The position numbers were made by a program, and so were the translations under genes. Under the pieces are notes generated by a model, which was not told the DNA's origin, did no database searches, and saw only the letters and a program-made list of their open reading frames with translations. Below are positions 5,746-8,602 of a DNA stretch of 8,602 nucleotides, piece by piece (the stretch's first letter is position 1; each line of letters opens with the position of its first letter). Source of the DNA: JANXQG01 sp037147235 (GTDB taxonomy: Bacteria; Planctomycetota; Planctomycetia; Pirellulales; Thermoguttaceae); assembly GCA_037147235.1 (NCBI GenBank), contig JBAWVO010000280.1, forward strand, positions 1-8,602, read 5' to 3'.

Positions 5746-7101
5746 ATGCTCGAACCCTCTTGGACCCCCGACACCTGGCGTAGCAAGCCGATGGAGCAGC
5801 GGGTTACTTATCCTGATCCCACGGCCTTGCGAAGTGCGATCACGGAACTGGCCAAGCTGCCGCCGCTGGTGACAAGCTGGGAAGTCGAAGCCCTCAAGCA
5901 ACAGCTTGCCGAGGCATCGCGCGGCGAACGGTTCCTGCTCCAGGGGGGCGACTGCTCCGAGAGTTTCGACGATTGCCAGGCGTCGATCATCGCCAGCAAC
6001 CTCAAAGTGTTGCTGAAAATGAGTTTTGTGCTCATCTACGGCTGCCGTAAAAAGATAATCCGCGTGGGGCGTTTTGCGGGGCAATATGCCAAACCCCGCT
6101 CCGCCGAAACCGAAACCCGCAACGGCATTACGCTGCCGAGTTACCGTGGCCCCTTGACCAATCGGCCTGGATTCACCGCAGAGGAGCGGACTCCACAACC
6201 GGCCTATCTCCTGGAAGGCTATCACCGTTCCGCGCTCACGATCAACTTCATTCGCGGGCTGGTCGATGGCGGTTTTGCCGACCTGCACCATCCCGAGTTC
6301 TGGAACCTCGATTTTTTCCACCACGCGGCTGCCGCCGCCGACGACTATCGCCAGATCATCGACTCGATCGGTGCGGCAATCCACTTCATGGAGACCGTGG
6401 CCGGCAGGCGGCTGGACGAATTAACCCGGGTTGATTTTTTTACCAGCCACGAGGGCCTGCACTTGGAATATGAACAGGCTCAAACGCGGCAAGTCCCCCG
6501 CCGGCCCGACAAATGGTATAACCTCTGTACTCACTTTCCGTGGATCGGCGAACGCACCCGACGACTGGACGGTGCTCACATCGAATACTTCCGCGGGATT
6601 GCCAATCCCATTGGGGTGAAGATTGGCCCGTCGATGACGCCCGAACAGCTCCTCGACCTAATCGAAATCCTCAATCCGCACGACGAGCCGGGCCGGTTGA
6701 CGCTCATCCATCGCTTCGGTGTGAAGCGGATTGCGGAGTGTCTACCTCGGTTGATTGAAGCGGTGCTCCGCGCCGGCCGGCACGTCACGTGGTGCTGCGA
6801 CCCAATGCATGGCAATACGCTCGTCACGCAGTCGGGCGTGAAAACCCGATCCTTTGACGAAATCCTCGACGAACTCAACCAGGCATTGGACATCCACCAG
6901 GGGCTTGGATCAATCCTTGGGGGGGTACATGTCGAGTTGACCGGCGAAGACGTGACGGAGTGCATCGGCGGTGCTCGGGGCTTGTGTGAGGCCGACCTCG
7001 GACGGGCCTACTCCAGTGAGGTTGACCCGCGACTAAACTACGAGCAGGCCCTGGAAATGGCCTTTGCCATCGCCCGTCGCATGAGCCGCGGCCGGCGATA
7101 A
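5746..7101 (+). CDS. Class II 3-deoxy-D-arabino-heptulosonate-7-phosphate (DAHP) synthase
   Basis: This 451-residue cytoplasmic enzyme condenses phosphoenolpyruvate and erythrose 4-phosphate to DAHP, the first step of the shikimate pathway. It is the plant/actinobacterial class II type. Landmarks are WTPDTWRSKP (6-15), FLLQGGDCSESF (63-74; C70 is a metal ligand), KKIIRVGRFAGQYAKPRS (102-119), SHEGLHLEYE (234-243), HFPWIGERTR (263-272), GVKIGPSM (290-297), WCCDPMHGNT (349-358; H355 metal ligand), GGVHVELTGEDVTECIGG (392-409; E397) and SEVDPRLN (424-431; D427). All four expected metal ligands are present. The length is near the family norm of about 440-470. The ATG at 5746 gives the expected N-terminus but is preceded by CCCCC, with no Shine-Dalgarno site. 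No other aromatic pathway gene is adjacent. Feedback-regulation type cannot be judged from the sequence. Confidence 0.96.
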   Translation: MLEPSWTPDTWRSKPMEQRVTYPDPTALRSAITELAKLPPLVTSWEVEALKQQLAEASRGERFLLQGGDCSESFDDCQASIIASNLKVLLKMSFVLIYGCRKKIIRVGRFAGQYAKPRSAETETRNGITLPSYRGPLTNRPGFTAEERTPQPAYLLEGYHRSALTINFIRGLVDGGFADLHHPEFWNLDFFHHAAAAADDYRQIIDSIGAAIHFMETVAGRRLDELTRVDFFTSHEGLHLEYEQAQTRQVPRRPDKWYNLCTHFPWIGERTRRLDGAHIEYFRGIANPIGVKIGPSMTPEQLLDLIEILNPHDEPGRLTLIHRFGVKRIAECLPRLIEAVLRAGRHVTWCCDPMHGNTLVTQSGVKTRSFDEILDELNQALDIHQGLGSILGGVHVELTGEDVTECIGGARGLCEADLGRAYSSEVDPRLNYEQALEMAFAIARRMSRGRR

Positions 7102-7110
7102 GATATTGGC

Positions 7111-7139
7111 TTGCCTCTGCCGTCAAAATGGGGTAGTAT
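7111..7139 (+). promoter_or_regulatory. Possible promoter of the DUF1559 gene
   Basis: TTGCCT (7111-7116) and TAGTAT (7134-7139) are spaced by 17 bp, and each matches the sigma-70 consensus at 4 of 6 positions. They sit about 80 bp ahead of the ATG at 7219, in the 117-bp gap after the DAHP synthase gene. This is a weak call made on spacing and position. Confidence 0.25.
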
Positions 7140-7204
7140 GACGTTAGAGTAGACTGGTCTCCCGATGGCCCTCTGGGGGTACTCGGGTACGCTGTTCTCG
7201 GAGC

Positions 7205-7211
7205 AAAGAGG
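7205..7211 (+). promoter_or_regulatory. Ribosome binding site fixing the DUF1559 start
   Basis: AAAGAGG lies 7 nt before the ATG at 7219. The longer frame from ATG 7165 would bury this site and add 18 residues before the prepilin leader, which is not how this family begins. Confidence 0.7.
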
Positions 7212-7218
7212 TATTTCA

Positions 7219-8253
7219 ATGAAACGGCCCCTACACGGTTTTACGCTCGTCGAACTCCTGGTGGTGATCACGATCATCGGCATGTTGATGGGATTGTTGT
7301 TGCCAGCCGTCAACGCGGTGCGCGAGGCAGGCCGCCGGACCACCTGTTCAAACAACCTGCACCAGTTGTCGCTAGCCTGCTTGGCTCACGCCCAAAAGCT
7401 CGGCTCCTTTCCTAGCGGCGGTTGGGGAAGCAACTGGGTTGGGAATCCCGACAATGGCACGGGGATCAACCAACCGGGTGGATGGATCTATCAACTTCTT
7501 CCCTATATTGACGGGGACGCCTTGCACGATTTGGGCAAAGGTAGCAGTCTGGCGATCAGCTCCACGGCGAGTGCCGCGCGGGTTTCCAAGCCCATACCAC
7601 TTTTACACTGCCCGACGCGCCGTGACGGTCTGGTGGCATATCCCGTGTCAACCAGTGGGGCCGGCGGGGCCAATCCGTCCGGTCCGTTTCAGTTTCAAGC
7701 CAGTTCGGGCACGGTGACGCAGGCTGGCCGCACCGACTATGCAATCAACGGCGGATCGGTCGTTATTACGCACGGTGCGGGTCCTGCTAGCTTGGCCGTT
7801 GCTGGAAGTTATTCTTGGCCCAACCTCAAGACTTTAGGGTTCAACGGCATCGCCAGTATTCACAGCCAAGTCTCCGAGGCCATGATTACCAACACCAAGC
7901 AAACGACTTACCTCATCGGTGAAAAGTATATGTCACCTGAGGGTTACGTCACGGGCAACGATCCGGGCGATCTGTTCAGCGCGATGTCGGGCGACGACGT
8001 CAGCCTCATTCGCTGGGGCAACACCAGCCTGCTGCCGAGCATGGATCGTTCGGCCAACAACAATCCTCCCGCGAACGCGACGCAGATCTTCGGAAGTTCG
8101 CACGGTGCCGGATGGCATGCGGCCTTTTGCGATGGGCACGTACAGTTAGTCGGCTGGGGTATCGACCCGGCTACGCACCAGACGATGGCCACGCGCAACG
8201 GCTGCCAGCGCCTCGGCTACCAGCCGGTCGATCCCACGAGGATTCCGAAGTAG
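7219..8253 (+). CDS. DUF1559 prepilin-like secreted protein
   Basis: This 344-residue protein belongs to the DUF1559 family, which is greatly expanded in Planctomycetes and whose function is still unclear. The N-terminus is a type IV prepilin/pseudopilin signal: MKRPLHG followed by FTLVELLVVITIIGMLMGLLLPA (8-30), with predicted prepilin-peptidase cleavage after G7, F8 as the new N-terminus and the conserved glutamate E12 (+5). Typical family features follow: REAGRRTTCSNNLHQLSLA (35-53), GGWIYQLLPYID (87-98), LLHCPTRR (128-135), DYAINGG (173-179) and a C-terminal SSHGAGWHAAFCDGHVQLV (293-311) with H295 and the DG at 305-306. The length is normal. The start at 7219 is supported by both the leader and the AAAGAGG site. 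It appears to be a single-gene unit, followed directly by repeats. Confidence 0.93.
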   Translation: MKRPLHGFTLVELLVVITIIGMLMGLLLPAVNAVREAGRRTTCSNNLHQLSLACLAHAQKLGSFPSGGWGSNWVGNPDNGTGINQPGGWIYQLLPYIDGDALHDLGKGSSLAISSTASAARVSKPIPLLHCPTRRDGLVAYPVSTSGAGGANPSGPFQFQASSGTVTQAGRTDYAINGGSVVITHGAGPASLAVAGSYSWPNLKTLGFNGIASIHSQVSEAMITNTKQTTYLIGEKYMSPEGYVTGNDPGDLFSAMSGDDVSLIRWGNTSLLPSMDRSANNNPPANATQIFGSSHGAGWHAAFCDGHVQLVGWGIDPATHQTMATRNGCQRLGYQPVDPTRIPK

Positions 8254-8289
8254 TATTCAACCGCGTTGGGTGTGGAGCGGGGAGCCCTA

Positions 8290-8463
8290 TTGTGGCCGGT
8301 CTCCTGACCGAGCCACACTCAAGCCTACGTTTCGGCGGGATCAGGAGACCTGCGCCGAAAACTGCCAAGGGAATTCACCGCGAAAGACCGCAAAGTGCGC
8401 AATAGAAAGATACTTGTTCTTTTGCGTTCTCTGCGTTCTTTTGCGGATAATTCATTTTCCCCG
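8290..8463. repeat. Tandem repeat unit, copy 1 (174 bp)
   Basis: The unit starts TTGTGGCCGGTC. It holds a hairpin GTGGCCGGTC (8292-8301) / GACCG-A-GCCAC (8306-8316), an alternative perfect 10-bp pairing GGTCTCCTGA (8298-8307) / TCAGGAGACC (8341-8350), a TTCGGCG (8331-8337) / CGCCGAA (8353-8359) pairing, and an imperfect 23-nt inverted pair rich in CGCAAAG / CTTTTGCG (8378-8400 and 8424-8446). Positions 8290-8425 recur at 8464-8602. Confidence 0.8.
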
Positions 8464-8602
8464 TTGTGGCCGGTCTTCTGACCGAGCCACACTCAAAACT
8501 CTACGTTTCGGCTGGGCCGGGAGACCCGCGCCGAACACTGCCAAGGGAATTCACCGCGAAAGACCGCAAAGTGCGCGATAGAAAGAATGTCTGTTCTTTT
8601 GC
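8464..8602. repeat. Tandem repeat unit, copy 2 (cut by the window edge)
   Basis: This is a direct repeat of 8290-8425 with scattered substitutions and small indels, offset by 174 bp. The GTGGCCGGTC / GACCG-A-GCCAC hairpin (8466-8475, 8480-8490) is fully conserved. The 10-bp GGTCTCCTGA / TCAGGAGACC pairing of copy 1 is degraded here (GGTCTTCTGA against CCGGGAGACC). The stretch from ACTGCCAAGGGAATTCACCG to AAAGTGCGC is nearly identical between copies. The array may continue beyond the window. Confidence 0.8.

Larger units (their letters stand above)
8254..8602. other. Gene-free stretch made mostly of repeats
   Basis: After the DUF1559 stop there is a short unremarkable spacer (8254-8289), and the rest is two copies of a palindrome-rich tandem unit. 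Open frames across it derive from repeat sequence and are not credible genes. No T-tailed terminator is evident right after the gene, so the palindromes may serve that role. Confidence 0.7.

Noticed and set aside
5728..6384. 218-residue open frame on the minus strand
   Set aside because: It is antisense to the start of the DAHP synthase gene, whose family motifs are unambiguous.
7165..7218. Upstream ATG start of the DUF1559 protein
   Set aside because: It would put 18 residues ahead of the prepilin leader and bury the AAAGAGG site, which is not compatible with this family's N-terminus.
8290..8602. CRISPR array
   Set aside because: The repeated unit is ~174 bp with near-identical sequence throughout; there are no short repeats with unique spacers and no cas genes.

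Overview
The window looks like a piece of a Planctomycetota chromosome, most likely a Pirellulales-type bacterium; this is inferred from gene content and repeats, not from a marker gene. The clues are a DUF1559 prepilin-like protein, paired Tat-exported Gfo/Idh/MocA oxidoreductase and sugar phosphate isomerase-like proteins, moderately high GC, weak or absent Shine-Dalgarno sites before several housekeeping genes, and many palindromic intergenic repeats. All genes I can support are on the + strand.

Layout. 1-205 holds nothing recognisable. 206-550 is the C-terminal DUF4143 (PD-(D/E)XK-like) part of an AAA ATPase-DUF4143 protein whose ATPase part is missing. A hairpin (585-625) and a ~110 bp MITE-like element with terminal inverted repeats (649-757) follow. 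Next is a tight two-gene unit of Tat-exported proteins: a Gfo/Idh/MocA oxidoreductase (807-2168) and a TIM-barrel sugar phosphate isomerase/epimerase-like protein (2172-3089). A second MITE copy, inverted relative to the first (3147-3256), closes this unit, so the cassette is bracketed by inverted copies lying about 50 bp from its start codon and 57 bp from its stop codon. After it come glyA (3322-4557), a HicA-HicB toxin-antitoxin pair (4594-5069) and an orphan receiver-domain response regulator (5106-5561), each separated by 36 bp. A large nested palindrome (5574-5684), probably a terminator carrying an inserted repeat, separates these from a class II DAHP synthase (5746-7101). A DUF1559 pseudopilin-like gene follows (7219-8253). 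The window ends in a ~174 bp palindrome-rich unit repeated in tandem, whose second copy runs off the edge.

How the genes fit together. glyA (one-carbon/serine-glycine metabolism) and the DAHP synthase (entry to the shikimate pathway) are core metabolism. The Tat pair probably acts on a sugar or sugar derivative outside the cytoplasm, as is common for such pairs in Planctomycetes; the substrate cannot be read from the sequence. HicAB and the orphan receiver are accessory or regulatory genes that could be read through from glyA. I found no transposase, CRISPR array, rRNA or tRNA.

The least explained signals are the three repeat families: the MITE-like pair, the palindrome nested inside a terminator-like stem, and the tandem palindromic unit. 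I did not find an obvious new multi-gene system.
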